A DNA stretch of 64,000 nt from an uncultured Lachnospiraceae bacterium (GTDB taxonomy: Bacteria; Bacillota; Clostridia; Lachnospirales; Lachnospiraceae). Location: NCBI GenBank assembly GCA_902801515.1, contig CADCII010000012.1:25247-89246 (forward strand). Reading direction: 5' to 3'. Position numbers and translations under genes: made by a program. A model generated the notes under the pieces. It was given only the letters and a program-made list of their open reading frames with translations, was not told the origin of the DNA and searched no databases. Below, one piece after another: positions 43,175 through 51,239 of this stretch (position 1 is its first letter; every line of letters starts with the position of its first letter).

Positions 43175-43579
43175 ATGAATATAGGGTTTATTGCTGCGGG
43201 AAGCAGAAAAGATCTGATAGAGAACTTCTGCCTGGCTTATAAGTATATTCTGGCAAAGCATGAACTTTACGCAACCGAGATGACCGGGCTCAGGATCGAA
43301 CAGGCGACAAACCTGAAGGTACATAAGTTCCTTTCAGGTTCTGTGGGCGGGGAGAAGCAGTTTATCGATATGATCCAGCGCAATTATATGGATCTGGTCA
43401 TCTATTTCTATAATCCTCTGATGTCCAGTCCGAACGAGCCTGACATCATAGAGATCACCAGGGAATGCGACAGATACAACATCCCCATAGCAACCAATAT
43501 CGCGACTGCCGAGGCCATGGTGCTTGGCATGGAACGCGGAAGCCTGGACTGGAGACTTGCTGTCCGGAAGGAGAACTGA
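43175..43579 (+). CDS. Methylglyoxal synthase-like protein with degraded active site
   Basis: A 134-residue protein that aligns along its full length with methylglyoxal synthase MgsA, which turns dihydroxyacetone phosphate into methylglyoxal. However, most catalytic positions differ (E. coli numbering from memory): His19 is A8, Asp20 is G9, Asp71 is E60 (GGEKQ), Asp91 is N80 (YNPL), His98 is N87. Asp101 (D90), phosphate-contacting Lys23 (K12) and the fold motifs HKFLSGSVGG and ATNIATAEAM are kept. It may bind a phosphorylated ligand without turning it over, or catalyse something else. Its TGA stop is followed after 1 bp by the rsmD start. Calling it an active MgsA would be unsafe. Confidence 0.82.
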   Translation: MNIGFIAAGSRKDLIENFCLAYKYILAKHELYATEMTGLRIEQATNLKVHKFLSGSVGGEKQFIDMIQRNYMDLVIYFYNPLMSSPNEPDIIEITRECDRYNIPIATNIATAEAMVLGMERGSLDWRLAVRKEN

Positions 43580-43580
43580 A

Positions 43581-44144
43581 TTGAGAGTAATTGCCGGAAC
43601 AGCGAGAAGCCTTCCGCTGAAAACAGTCAGGGGAAGCAATACCAGACCGACTACAGACCGCATCAAAGAAACTCTGTTCAACATGATCTCAGCTGAGGTT
43701 CCCGGGTGCCGGTTTCTTGACCTTTTTGCAGGATCAGGCGCGATCGGCATAGAGGCGCTCAGCAGGGGCGCCCAGTGCGCTGCGTTCGTGGAGCAGGACA
43801 GAAATGCCCTGCAGGTGATAAGACAGAACCTGAACTTTACGCATCTTACAGAGAATGCAAGAGTGATCGCCGGAGATGTGATCCGCACGGTCACCTCTAT
43901 GGACGGGGAGAAGAGTTTCGGAGTGATCTTCATGGATCCTCCTTATGACAATGAACTTGAGAAGAGGGTACTTGAAGTACTGCGTCACAATTCCATTGCG
44001 GATCCGGATACGCTGATCATCATAGAGGCGTCAAATGATACGGATTTCTCTTATTTGGATGAAAATGGGTATACGATGATCAAAGACAAGCATTACGGAT
44101 CGAACCGTCACGTGTTTGTCAGGAAGGGCACCATCAATGATTAG
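43581..44144 (+). CDS. rsmD: 16S rRNA (guanine(966)-N2)-methyltransferase RsmD
   Basis: Methylates G966 of 16S rRNA in the assembling small subunit. The start is TTG 43581, 8 bp after GGAAGGAGA, giving [16 protein letters not shown] and 187 residues, the family length. Motifs are [15 protein letters not shown], the SAM-binding [20 protein letters not shown], and the catalytic IFMDPPYDN. The stop overlaps the start of coaD by 8 bp, the classic rsmD-coaD pairing. Confidence 0.95.
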   Translation: MRVIAGTARSLPLKTVRGSNTRPTTDRIKETLFNMISAEVPGCRFLDLFAGSGAIGIEALSRGAQCAAFVEQDRNALQVIRQNLNFTHLTENARVIAGDVIRTVTSMDGEKSFGVIFMDPPYDNELEKRVLEVLRHNSIADPDTLIIIEASNDTDFSYLDENGYTMIKDKHYGSNRHVFVRKGTIND

Positions 44145-44622
44145 AAGAGCAGTTTATCCGGGCAGTTTCGATCCGGTCACCCTGGGGCATATTGACATAA
44201 TAGAAAGAGCAGCTGAAATCGTTGATGAACTGATCGTCGGAGTGCTCGTAAACAAGGGAAAAAATCCGTTGTTTTCTGTACAGGAACGTGTTAATATGTT
44301 ACAGATTGTAACTAAAGATATACCGAATATCAGGGTCGAATCTTTTGACGGTTTACTTGTCGATTTTCTGAAACTGAAGGATGCGGAGTTTGTTATAAGA
44401 GGACTGCGCGCGATCACTGATTTCGAGTATGAGCTGCAGATGGCTCAGACGAACAGGATCATGTCACCGGATACCGATACGATATTCCTGACAACGAACC
44501 TGAAGTACGCGTATCTTAACAGCACAACGGTCAAGGAAGTAGCTTCGTATGGGGGAGATATTTCGAAGTTTGTTCCTGAATTCGTTGCGAAGGCTGTTAT
44601 GGCAAAATACAGTAACCGTTGA
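44137..44622 (+). CDS. coaD: Phosphopantetheine adenylyltransferase CoaD
   Basis: Fourth step of coenzyme A synthesis, joining 4'-phosphopantetheine and AMP. The start ATG 44137 lies 9 bp after AGGAAGG inside rsmD and gives 161 residues. The nucleotidyltransferase T/H motif is [14 protein letters not shown], the [16 protein letters not shown] region is strongly conserved, and the C-terminal ATP loop appears as [15 protein letters not shown] in place of the common ISSS form. Confidence 0.95.
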   Translation: MIRRAVYPGSFDPVTLGHIDIIERAAEIVDELIVGVLVNKGKNPLFSVQERVNMLQIVTKDIPNIRVESFDGLLVDFLKLKDAEFVIRGLRAITDFEYELQMAQTNRIMSPDTDTIFLTTNLKYAYLNSTTVKEVASYGGDISKFVPEFVAKAVMAKYSNR

Positions 44623-44693
44623 CAAGGCAAGGGAGCAGCAGATTAATAAGGGAGTGCGTCTTTCACAGAGACGCAGAGTGAGGAGAATCAGTT

Positions 44694-45323
44694 ATGGCCA
44701 GTAGAATTGAACAGATCATTGAAGAAATCGAAGAGTATATTGACGGATGTAAGTTCCAGGCGCTTTCTTCCACAAAGATCGTGGTAAACAAGGAAGAACT
44801 GGAAGAGATGCTTCGCGAGCTTCGCATGAAGACTCCGGATGAGATCAAGCGCTATCAGAAGATCATCAGCAACAAGGACGCCATCCTTGCAGACGCTCAG
44901 TCCAAGGCAGACCAGATCATCGCAGACGCTCAGGCGAAGGCGGACAAGATCGTCAGCGAGAGCGAAGTAATGCAGAAGGCTCTTGAGCAGTCCAACAGAC
45001 TGATTGAGCAGACCAACCAGCAGGCACAGGAGATTGTTGACAATGCAACCAATGATTCCAACAATATCCGCATGAGTGCCATTGCGTATACCGACGAGAT
45101 GCTGGACAACCTGGAGAAGATCATGGGCCACACCCTTGATTCCGCGGGTACCAGATACAATAACTTCATCAATGCGATCCAGAGCTGCTACGACATCGTG
45201 ACCAAGAACAGAAGAGAACTTTCTCCGCAGGTCGCGCCGGCAGTTTATACGAAGCAGGGTGACACCGCTGTCGAAGAAGAGGAACCGGCAGTGGATGAGA
45301 AGCAGGAGGCTGAAGAGGAGTGA
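44694..45323 (+). CDS. Coiled-coil protein of unknown function (DivIVA/ATP-synthase-b-like helix)
   Basis: A 209-residue soluble, highly helical protein. Residues about 1-65 are a compact head (IEQIIEEIEEYIDGCKFQ and IVVNKEELEEMLREL), residues about 66-120 contain an 11-residue Ala-rich repeat (ADAQSKADQII / ADAQAKADKIV) typical of long right-handed coiled coils, and the tail is acidic. It resembles clostridial proteins annotated as ATPase or DivIVA-like found next to coaD. The function is not known; a role in cell shape or envelope organisation is only a guess. AGTGAGGAG precedes the ATG. Confidence 0.75.
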   Translation: MASRIEQIIEEIEEYIDGCKFQALSSTKIVVNKEELEEMLRELRMKTPDEIKRYQKIISNKDAILADAQSKADQIIADAQAKADKIVSESEVMQKALEQSNRLIEQTNQQAQEIVDNATNDSNNIRMSAIAYTDEMLDNLEKIMGHTLDSAGTRYNNFINAIQSCYDIVTKNRRELSPQVAPAVYTKQGDTAVEEEEPAVDEKQEAEEE

Positions 45324-45356
45324 TCCTCCGACTGGCAGCTTCCGTATCAGATTCAG

Positions 45357-45400
45357 AAAAGGCGCGGACATCTGTTGAACGGAAACAGGTGTCCGCTTTT
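45357..45400 (+). terminator. Terminator after the coiled-coil gene
   Basis: A 13-bp stem with one G-U pair (GCGGACATCTGTT / AACAGGTGTCCGC) followed by TTTTG, just ahead of the rsuA-family gene. Confidence 0.7.
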
Positions 45401-45420
45401 GCGTATAGGAGAGACTACTG

Positions 45421-46275
45421 ATGGTGCGTCTTGACCGGTTCCTTGCGGATGAATCGTCCTTCAGCAGAAGCGATGTGAAGAAAATGATCCGTGCGGGAAG
45501 GGTGTCTGTGAACGGGAGCTTCGATGTGAAGCCGGAGCTGAAGATCGATCCTGAAAATGACTGCGTGAAGGCAGACGGCGTGCAGATCATGCATACAGGA
45601 AGAGTCTGTCTTATGATGAATAAGAGCGCGGGCGTACTCAGCGCAACTGAAGACGCCAGGGACCGGACGGTGATCGATCTGGTCAAAGAGCCTTACGCGA
45701 ATAAACTGTTCCCTGTGGGAAGGCTTGATAAGGATACCGAGGGGCTGCTCCTTCTGACGAATGACGGGATGCTGTCCCACAACCTTCTCTCGCCGGCAAA
45801 GCATGTGTCGAAGACGTATTTTGTGATCATAACAGGAGCCCCGGATGAACAGCTTCGTGAAAAGTTCAGGGAAGGCCTGGATATCGGGGATAAGAAACCG
45901 ACTCTGCCCTCACTGCTGATGTTCCTGTCGGTGGACGGGGATTTTCTGGAAGAGCATATCACACAGTCTGCGAATGGTGAGGACTGCAGAGAACAGCTTC
46001 CGCATGGAATGATCTCTCCCCTGCAGATGAAGGAATTCTGCATAAGGAGCATAGCGCTGGCCGACTACGCCAGATGCGGTGAAAATGAATGCTGCGCAGC
46101 TGTCTCGGTGACGGAGGGCAGATTCCACCAGATCAAACGCATGTTCAGTGCCTGCGGCAGGGAAGTGCGTTTTCTCAAGAGGATCGCAATGGGCGGCCTG
46201 ATGCTGGATCCGGCTCTTGAACCCGGATACTACAGAGAGCTGACGAAGGAAGAGTGGAAACTTCTGGAAGGATAG
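45421..46275 (+). CDS. rsuA: RsuA/RluB-family small-subunit rRNA pseudouridine synthase
   Basis: A 284-residue enzyme with an N-terminal S4 RNA-binding domain (RLDRFLADESSFSRSDVKKMIRAG region) and a catalytic domain in which Asp103 lies in GRLDKDTEGLLLLTNDG. The GRFHQIKRMF motif near the C-terminus is diagnostic for this group. Relative to E. coli RsuA there is an insertion of about 40-45 residues (about 160-205, acidic with Cys and His), so this may be a variant. Position 516 of 16S rRNA is the likely target, but RluB-type activity cannot be excluded. Confidence 0.88.
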   Translation: MVRLDRFLADESSFSRSDVKKMIRAGRVSVNGSFDVKPELKIDPENDCVKADGVQIMHTGRVCLMMNKSAGVLSATEDARDRTVIDLVKEPYANKLFPVGRLDKDTEGLLLLTNDGMLSHNLLSPAKHVSKTYFVIITGAPDEQLREKFREGLDIGDKKPTLPSLLMFLSVDGDFLEEHITQSANGEDCREQLPHGMISPLQMKEFCIRSIALADYARCGENECCAAVSVTEGRFHQIKRMFSACGREVRFLKRIAMGGLMLDPALEPGYYRELTKEEWKLLEG

Positions 46276-46300
46276 AAGGATAACGGAGGAGACCTGCAGT

Positions 46301-46945
46301 ATGTGGCGGGACAAAAAAGGCGCCATATTCGACATGGACGGGACACTGATGGATTCCATGTGGATGTGGAAGGACATCGATATCGAGTATCTGGGACGCT
46401 TCGGCATAGAGATGCCTGAGAATCTCCAGAGAGAGATCGAAGGGATGAGCATAACAGAGACAGCAGTTTATTTCCGCAGGACCTTCGGTATCACTGACAG
46501 CATCGAGAAGATGCAGAGCGACTGGAACGACATGGCGATCGGGTTCTACCGTACCCGGGTGACTCTGAAAAAAGGCGCGCTTGAGCTGCTGAAACAGATG
46601 AAGGCGCTCGGCATGAAGACCGGGATCGCGACCAGCAATTCTGTGGAACTTACGAGGGAATGCCTTGCTGCCAACGGGGTGGAGAATATGTTCGACACGA
46701 TCCGTACCGCGAGAGAAGTTCCCAGAGGCAAACCATCGCCCGACATCTATCTGTCTGTCGCAGATGAGTGGAAGATGAAACCGTGCGACCTGATCGTATT
46801 CGAGGATATTCCCAACGGAGCCCTCGCGGCGAAACGGGCTGGAATGGAAGTGGTCGCGGTAGAGGATGACTACGCGCTTGAGAGAAGAGATGAACTGATA
46901 CGTCTCACGGATTATTATATCCGGGACTTTACCGAGATCTTGTAA
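46301..46945 (+). CDS. HAD-family hydrolase (beta-phosphoglucomutase-like)
   Basis: A 214-residue HAD phosphatase of the C1-cap type. The nucleophile motif is FDMDGTLMDSM at residues 10-20, motif II is GIATSNS, motif III Lys is in PRGKPSPDIYL, and motif IV is VFEDIPNGALAAKRAGM. It could be a beta-phosphoglucomutase, phosphoglycolate phosphatase or a general sugar-phosphate phosphatase; substrate is not evident. It is 25 bp after rsuA within a tightly spaced operon running to recU. Confidence 0.88.
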   Translation: MWRDKKGAIFDMDGTLMDSMWMWKDIDIEYLGRFGIEMPENLQREIEGMSITETAVYFRRTFGITDSIEKMQSDWNDMAIGFYRTRVTLKKGALELLKQMKALGMKTGIATSNSVELTRECLAANGVENMFDTIRTAREVPRGKPSPDIYLSVADEWKMKPCDLIVFEDIPNGALAAKRAGMEVVAVEDDYALERRDELIRLTDYYIRDFTEIL

Positions 46946-46967
46946 TTTATGGAAGAGGGACAGTAAA

Positions 46968-47612
46968 TTGAGTACATCCGGTACATCTGACAAGAAGACA
47001 AAGAAGAAACACCCTGTCAAGGGTGACTTTGGTTACTATTCCTATGAGAAGAAGAGAAGGATCGCCATCGTAGCGTTCCTGTTCGGGATATGTCTGATGA
47101 TCTTCTTCACAGGCCTTATCATGACAGGCACCAGGAGAAACCTGCTCACTCTGGTCGCGATCCTGGGAGTGCTGCCTGCGGCAAAATGGGCTACCTCCAT
47201 GATCATGATCCTGCTCCAGAAACCTGTGGACAGGAAAGTGTATGAAGTAACAGAGGAGATCGCGGGAGATCTGACACACGGATACGAACTGTGTGTCACC
47301 GCCTACGAAGGAAGACTGTCCCTGGACGCGGTCGTAGTCTGCGGGAACAGCATAGCGATCTATTCCAGCGCAGAAAAGGGAAGATTCGAATTCATGGAAA
47401 CCCATATCCGCAAGATCATTCACGGCAATGGACTCGGCAATCCTGCGCTCAAGATCTTCCGAAGGTTTGACCAGTATAAAGAGCGCATCAGCCAGCTTGC
47501 GTCGGATCCGGAAAGATACAGGGAAGGCCTGAGGTATGTGCCAGATGAACAGCATGAAGGCGAGACTCGAGATGAAGCTGTTCTTCGTATCATAAAGGCT
47601 ATCGCAATCTGA
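46968..47612 (+). CDS. Conserved membrane protein of unknown function
   Basis: A 214-residue protein I do not recognise. It has a Lys-rich cytoplasmic N-terminus (1-27), two membrane helices (about 28-50 and 57-75), and a soluble C-terminal domain of about 135 residues with beta-strand-rich LCVTAYEGRLSLDAVVVCG and a helical end. The TTG start at 46968 follows AGAGGGA by 7 bp. It lies inside the rsuA-HAD-rluA-recU operon, suggesting a household role, but nothing more can be said. Confidence 0.7.
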   Translation: MSTSGTSDKKTKKKHPVKGDFGYYSYEKKRRIAIVAFLFGICLMIFFTGLIMTGTRRNLLTLVAILGVLPAAKWATSMIMILLQKPVDRKVYEVTEEIAGDLTHGYELCVTAYEGRLSLDAVVVCGNSIAIYSSAEKGRFEFMETHIRKIIHGNGLGNPALKIFRRFDQYKERISQLASDPERYREGLRYVPDEQHEGETRDEAVLRIIKAIAI

Positions 47613-47645
47613 CGCAGATCTGAACACAGCCGTAAGGGGATTGGA

Positions 47646-48680
47646 TTGAAAGAGATCATTATCACAACACCGGAGGAAGGCCAGAGACTGGACCGGGTTC
47701 TGCAAAGATATCTGTCCAGGGCGTCTTCCGGATTCATCTATAAGATGCTCCGCAAAAAGAACATAACCCTGAACGGGAAGAAAGCATCCGGAACCGAGAA
47801 ACTTGCGGCCGGGGATGTGATCCGCCTGTTCTTTGCGGATGAGACGCTGGCAAAGTTTACACAGCCCCAGGACACCAGCAGGTATCCTGTGCGGAAACTG
47901 GATATCATCTATGAAGATGATAATATCCTTCTGGTAAATAAACCGGCGGGAATGCTTACCCAGAAGGCAGAGCCTTCCGATGTGTCGCTCAATGAATATG
48001 CAATAGGTTATCTCCTGGATTCGGGAGCGGTCACGCAGGATGACCTGTCTGTCTTCCGGCCTTCCGTCTGCAACCGCCTGGACCGCAATACAAGCGGGAT
48101 CGTAGCAGTGGGCAAGTCCGCTGCAGGGCTTAGAGAACTGTCCGCCATGTTCCGGGACAGAACCGTGCATAAGTATTACCTGACACTGGTGGTCGGCGAT
48201 GTCAGAGAGGAAGCTCAGATCGAAGGGATCCTGTACAAGGATGAGAAGCATAATACGGTGACAGTCAGAAAGGTATCCCGGAGCGGGGAAGAGGTTCCGG
48301 GCTTAGAGAACATCTCAGATGACGGCATCTGCGGCCATTATATCAAGACCCGGTATGTCCCTGTCGGGCGCAGGAATGATTCTGATGTCAGGCATGCTCT
48401 GACGCTTCTGGAGGTGGAACTGATCACCGGAAGGAGCCATCAGATACGTGCGCACCTTTCGTCCATCGGCCACCCGGTGGTGGGCGACCCCAAGTACGGA
48501 AGCAGCCGCCGCAATGATTATTTCCGCAGGGAGTATGGTCTGAAGGGACAGTTCCTTCATTCAGGGAAACTGGTATTTCCGGAAACGGACGGACCGCTTG
48601 CATACCTGGCCGGGAGAGAATTCACAGCTCCGCTCCCGAAACTTTTTTCAGATATCTTAAGAGGAGAACATCTGTCCTGA
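47646..48680 (+). CDS. RluA-family pseudouridine synthase
   Basis: A 344-residue enzyme with an N-terminal S4 domain (QRLDRVLQRYLSRASSGFIYKMLRKKNI) and the RluA catalytic core: IIYEDDNILLVNKPAGML, and Asp146 in VCNRLDRNTSGIVAVGKS. The LLEVELITGRSHQIRAHLSSIGHPVVGDPKYG motif is diagnostic. By homology it is an RluC/RluD-like 23S rRNA enzyme; the position cannot be assigned. The start is TTG 47646 after AAGGGGA. It ends 1 bp before recU. Confidence 0.92.
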   Translation: MKEIIITTPEEGQRLDRVLQRYLSRASSGFIYKMLRKKNITLNGKKASGTEKLAAGDVIRLFFADETLAKFTQPQDTSRYPVRKLDIIYEDDNILLVNKPAGMLTQKAEPSDVSLNEYAIGYLLDSGAVTQDDLSVFRPSVCNRLDRNTSGIVAVGKSAAGLRELSAMFRDRTVHKYYLTLVVGDVREEAQIEGILYKDEKHNTVTVRKVSRSGEEVPGLENISDDGICGHYIKTRYVPVGRRNDSDVRHALTLLEVELITGRSHQIRAHLSSIGHPVVGDPKYGSSRRNDYFRREYGLKGQFLHSGKLVFPETDGPLAYLAGREFTAPLPKLFSDILRGEHLS

Positions 48681-48681
48681 T

Positions 48682-49230
48682 ATGGCAACATGGAATTCAA
48701 GAGGCCTTCGCGGAAGTACGCTGGAGGATCTGATCAATCGTACAAATGACCAGTACAGGGAGAAGAAACTGGCTCTGATCCAGAAGATCCCGACGCCTAT
48801 TACTCCCATAGATATCGACAGGGAGTCAAGGCACATCACGCTGGCTTATTTTGACCAGAAGTCTACGGTCGACTATATCGGGGCCGTACAGGGGATCCCG
48901 GTCTGCTTTGATGCAAAGGAGACCAAGACGGATACTTTCAGTCTTCAGAACGTACATGAGCACCAGGTGGAATTCATGCGTCATTTTGAAGAACAGAAGG
49001 GGATTGCCTTCCTGCTTCTGTTTTATTCCTCAAGGGATGAGTTTTACTATATGCCGTTCAGTGATCTGGACAGAGCATGGAAGAAGGCGCAGGACGGAGG
49101 TCGCAAGTCGATCCCGTTTGACGAGATAGACACAGATCTGCGGATCTGGCCGAACCGTCACGGTATCCTGCTGCCGTATCTGGATGCTTTGCAGACGGAC
49201 CTGGGGCGCCACAGCTGGGCGAACGAGTAA
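48682..49230 (+). CDS. recU: Holliday junction resolvase RecU
   Basis: A homodimeric nuclease that cuts four-way junctions during recombination and repair in Firmicutes. The 182-residue protein has the N-terminal NSRGLRGSTLEDLIN motif, and active-site residues D64 (STVDYIG) and D77/K79 (CFDAKET). It also has the late LLLFYSSRDEFYYMPF segment. It starts 1 bp after the rluA-family stop, so it is translationally coupled. In Bacillus recU sits with ponA; here it ends a pseudouridine-synthase operon instead. Confidence 0.93.
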   Translation: MATWNSRGLRGSTLEDLINRTNDQYREKKLALIQKIPTPITPIDIDRESRHITLAYFDQKSTVDYIGAVQGIPVCFDAKETKTDTFSLQNVHEHQVEFMRHFEEQKGIAFLLLFYSSRDEFYYMPFSDLDRAWKKAQDGGRKSIPFDEIDTDLRIWPNRHGILLPYLDALQTDLGRHSWANE

Positions 49231-49316
49231 AGGATAGGCTGCCCATAGTTTTCAGTTGTGCCCACATTACTCTCTGCAGAAGGTCATGTCCGGCCTGCGA
49301 ACCGGAATCAGAACGG

Positions 49317-49345
49317 TTGACAGGACAGAGGGATTTGGATACTAT
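49317..49345 (+). promoter_or_regulatory. Promoter of the his operon
   Basis: A perfect TTGACA (49317-49322) with a 17-bp spacer and TACTAT (49340-49345). The predicted start gives a leader of about 60 nt before hisZ. Confidence 0.8.
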
Positions 49346-49351
49346 AGCATA

Positions 49352-49398
49352 AGTTTAGCAAGTTACCACTTTACCGCACTAAACTATCCAAAGTGCGG
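49352..49398 (+). promoter_or_regulatory. his leader with two mutually exclusive hairpins
   Basis: AGTTTAG (49352-49358) can pair with CTAAACT (49379-49385), while CCGCACT (49374-49380) can pair with AGTGCGG (49392-49398). The two stems share 49379-49380 and cannot both fully form. There is no His-codon run, no T-box signature and no terminator T run, so a switch is only a possibility. Confidence 0.35.
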
Positions 49399-49410
49399 AC
49401 CGGAGTTTTT

Positions 49411-50583
49411 ATGAATCAGAAGATACTGCATACACCGGAAGGAGTCCGGGATATATACGGAGATGAGTGCGAACGCAAGCAGATCATAGAACAGAAGCTG
49501 CACGCAGTGCTGACATCCTACGGCTACAGAGATATCGAGACTCCGACATTTGAATTTTTTGATGTTTTCGGGAGCGATGTCGGTACGATCCCGTCAAGGG
49601 ATCTGTACAAGTTTTTTGACCGTGAGGGCAACACTCTGGTGCTTCGTCCTGACTTCACGCCGTCCATCGCCAGGGCAGCCGGCCGCTATTTTGCGGAATC
49701 CGACAGACCGGTGCGTCTGTGCTATCTGGGAAAGACGTTTGTCAATCACCAGGAGCACCGGGGAAGACTCAAGGAGAATACCGAGATCGGAGCGGAACTG
49801 ATCGGGGAGGGATCCGCGGACGCGGACGCCGAGATCATCGCGATGGCGACGGACATGCTCCTTGCTTCAGGCTTGTCCGATTTCCAGATCAGTATCGGCC
49901 ATGCGGCGTTTTTTGAGAGCCTGGTCCGTGAGGCAGGGATCGATGATGAGACGGTGGAACACCTGCGTATCCTGATCCATAATCACAATACCTTCGGAGT
50001 GGAGAAACTGCTGTCGGACAAGAATATCGATGAGAGGATCGCGAGGATCCTCATATCTCTTCCGGTCATGAACGGCACAGTTCAGATGCTGGAGAAAGCA
50101 TACGACATGACGCAGGGACTGAAGGCGCAGAGAGCTGTCCTGAGACTGAAAGAGGTTCTGAGGCTTCTTGAGATCAGCGGCCTTGATTCCCATGTGAGTT
50201 TTGATTTCGGCATGCTCTCTACCTACATGTATTACACTGGGATCATATTCCGGGGATACACATACGGAACAGGAGACGCGGTAGTCAAGGGCGGACGATA
50301 TGACAATCTGCTGGGACATTTCGGAAGAGAAACTCCCTCTGCAGGTTTTGTCGTTGTTCTGGGCAATCTTATGAACGCCCTTCAGAGACAGAAGATCAGT
50401 GTTCCGATGGAGACTGACAGAGTCCTTATCCTGTATACTTCAAAGAGCCGTGATGAAGCCCACAGGTTGGCTGCCGGCATGCGGAAAGAGGGAAGATGCG
50501 CCGAACTGATCCTGAAAGACGGCAAGAGCCTTCCTGAGGAGATGACCGGGTATTCACAGATCCTGGATCTGTGGCAGACTTGA
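49411..50583 (+). CDS. hisZ: ATP phosphoribosyltransferase regulatory subunit HisZ
   Basis: A HisRS-like protein without synthetase function that pairs with short HisG to form the first, histidine-sensitive enzyme of histidine synthesis. The start is ATG 49411 (MNQKILHTPEGVRDIYGDE), after GGAG; an in-frame GTG at 49393 would overlap the leader hairpin. The 390-residue protein shows class II motif 2-like FVNHQEHRGRLKENTEIGAELIG and a GGRYDNLLGHFG motif. It lacks the HisRS anticodon-binding domain, leaving only a short C-terminal domain. It heads the operon hisZ-hisG-hisD-hisB-hisIE. Confidence 0.93.
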   Translation: MNQKILHTPEGVRDIYGDECERKQIIEQKLHAVLTSYGYRDIETPTFEFFDVFGSDVGTIPSRDLYKFFDREGNTLVLRPDFTPSIARAAGRYFAESDRPVRLCYLGKTFVNHQEHRGRLKENTEIGAELIGEGSADADAEIIAMATDMLLASGLSDFQISIGHAAFFESLVREAGIDDETVEHLRILIHNHNTFGVEKLLSDKNIDERIARILISLPVMNGTVQMLEKAYDMTQGLKAQRAVLRLKEVLRLLEISGLDSHVSFDFGMLSTYMYYTGIIFRGYTYGTGDAVVKGGRYDNLLGHFGRETPSAGFVVVLGNLMNALQRQKISVPMETDRVLILYTSKSRDEAHRLAAGMRKEGRCAELILKDGKSLPEEMTGYSQILDLWQT

Positions 50584-50597
50584 ATATGGGAAACGAT

Positions 50598-51239
50598 ATG
50601 AGATATCTTACATTTGCTTTGACAAAGGGAAGGCTGGCTAAAAAGACCATGGCCCTTCTTGAAGAGATCGGAATCTTCTGCGAAGAGATGCGCGATCCGG
50701 ATACAAGGAAACTGATCTTTGTAAATGAAGATCTGAAACTGAAGTTCTTTCTTGCGAAGGGGCCTGACGTTCCGACTTATGTGGAGTACGGTGCAGCGGA
50801 TATCGGAGTGGTCGGAGAGGATACGATCATGGAAGAAGGCCGCAAGATCTACGAGGTGCTGGACCTGGGATTCGGCAGATGCCGCATGTGCGTTGCCGGA
50901 CCGAAAGAGGCTTTAAGACTTCTGAACGGACAGGAACAGATAAGGGTCGCGACCAAGTATCCGAAGATCGCAAGAGATTATTTCAACGACCAGAAGAACC
51001 AGACCGTTGAGATCATAAAGCTGAACGGTTCGATAGAACTGGCTCCGATCGTCGGACTTGCGGAAGTGATCGTGGACATCGTTGAGACCGGATCCACACT
51101 GAAGGAGAACGGTCTGAGTGTGCTGGAAGAGGTATGTCCGCTGTCCGCGAGGGTTGTCGTAAATCCGGTAAGCATGCGGATGGAGAACGCCAGGATCACA
51201 AAACTGCTTAATGACATGAATGAGGCGCTGAACAAATGA
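50598..51239 (+). CDS. hisG: ATP phosphoribosyltransferase catalytic subunit HisG (short form)
   Basis: Joins ATP and PRPP in the committed step of histidine synthesis. At 213 residues this is the short form lacking the C-terminal regulatory domain, consistent with hisZ upstream. Motifs are LTFALTKGRLAKKTMALLE at the N-terminus, the EYGAADIGVVGEDTI segment, and VDIVETGSTLKENGL that binds PRPP phosphate. ATG 50598 is preferred (GGGA just upstream), with ATG 50586 as an alternative. Its stop overlaps the hisD start by 4 bp (ATGA). Confidence 0.95.
   Translation: MRYLTFALTKGRLAKKTMALLEEIGIFCEEMRDPDTRKLIFVNEDLKLKFFLAKGPDVPTYVEYGAADIGVVGEDTIMEEGRKIYEVLDLGFGRCRMCVAGPKEALRLLNGQEQIRVATKYPKIARDYFNDQKNQTVEIIKLNGSIELAPIVGLAEVIVDIVETGSTLKENGLSVLEEVCPLSARVVVNPVSMRMENARITKLLNDMNEALNK

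Noticed and set aside
43175-43579. Plain annotation as active methylglyoxal synthase
   Set aside because: Most catalytic residues are substituted, so the family name alone would mislead.
46947-48251. Long antisense reading frame (434 codons, - strand)
   Set aside because: It runs across two well-supported + strand genes and their gap, with Cys/His/Arg-rich low-similarity sequence typical of shadow frames.
49231-49410. T-box riboswitch upstream of hisZ
   Set aside because: The region is too short, lacks the conserved T-box antiterminator sequence and has no terminator hairpin with a T run.
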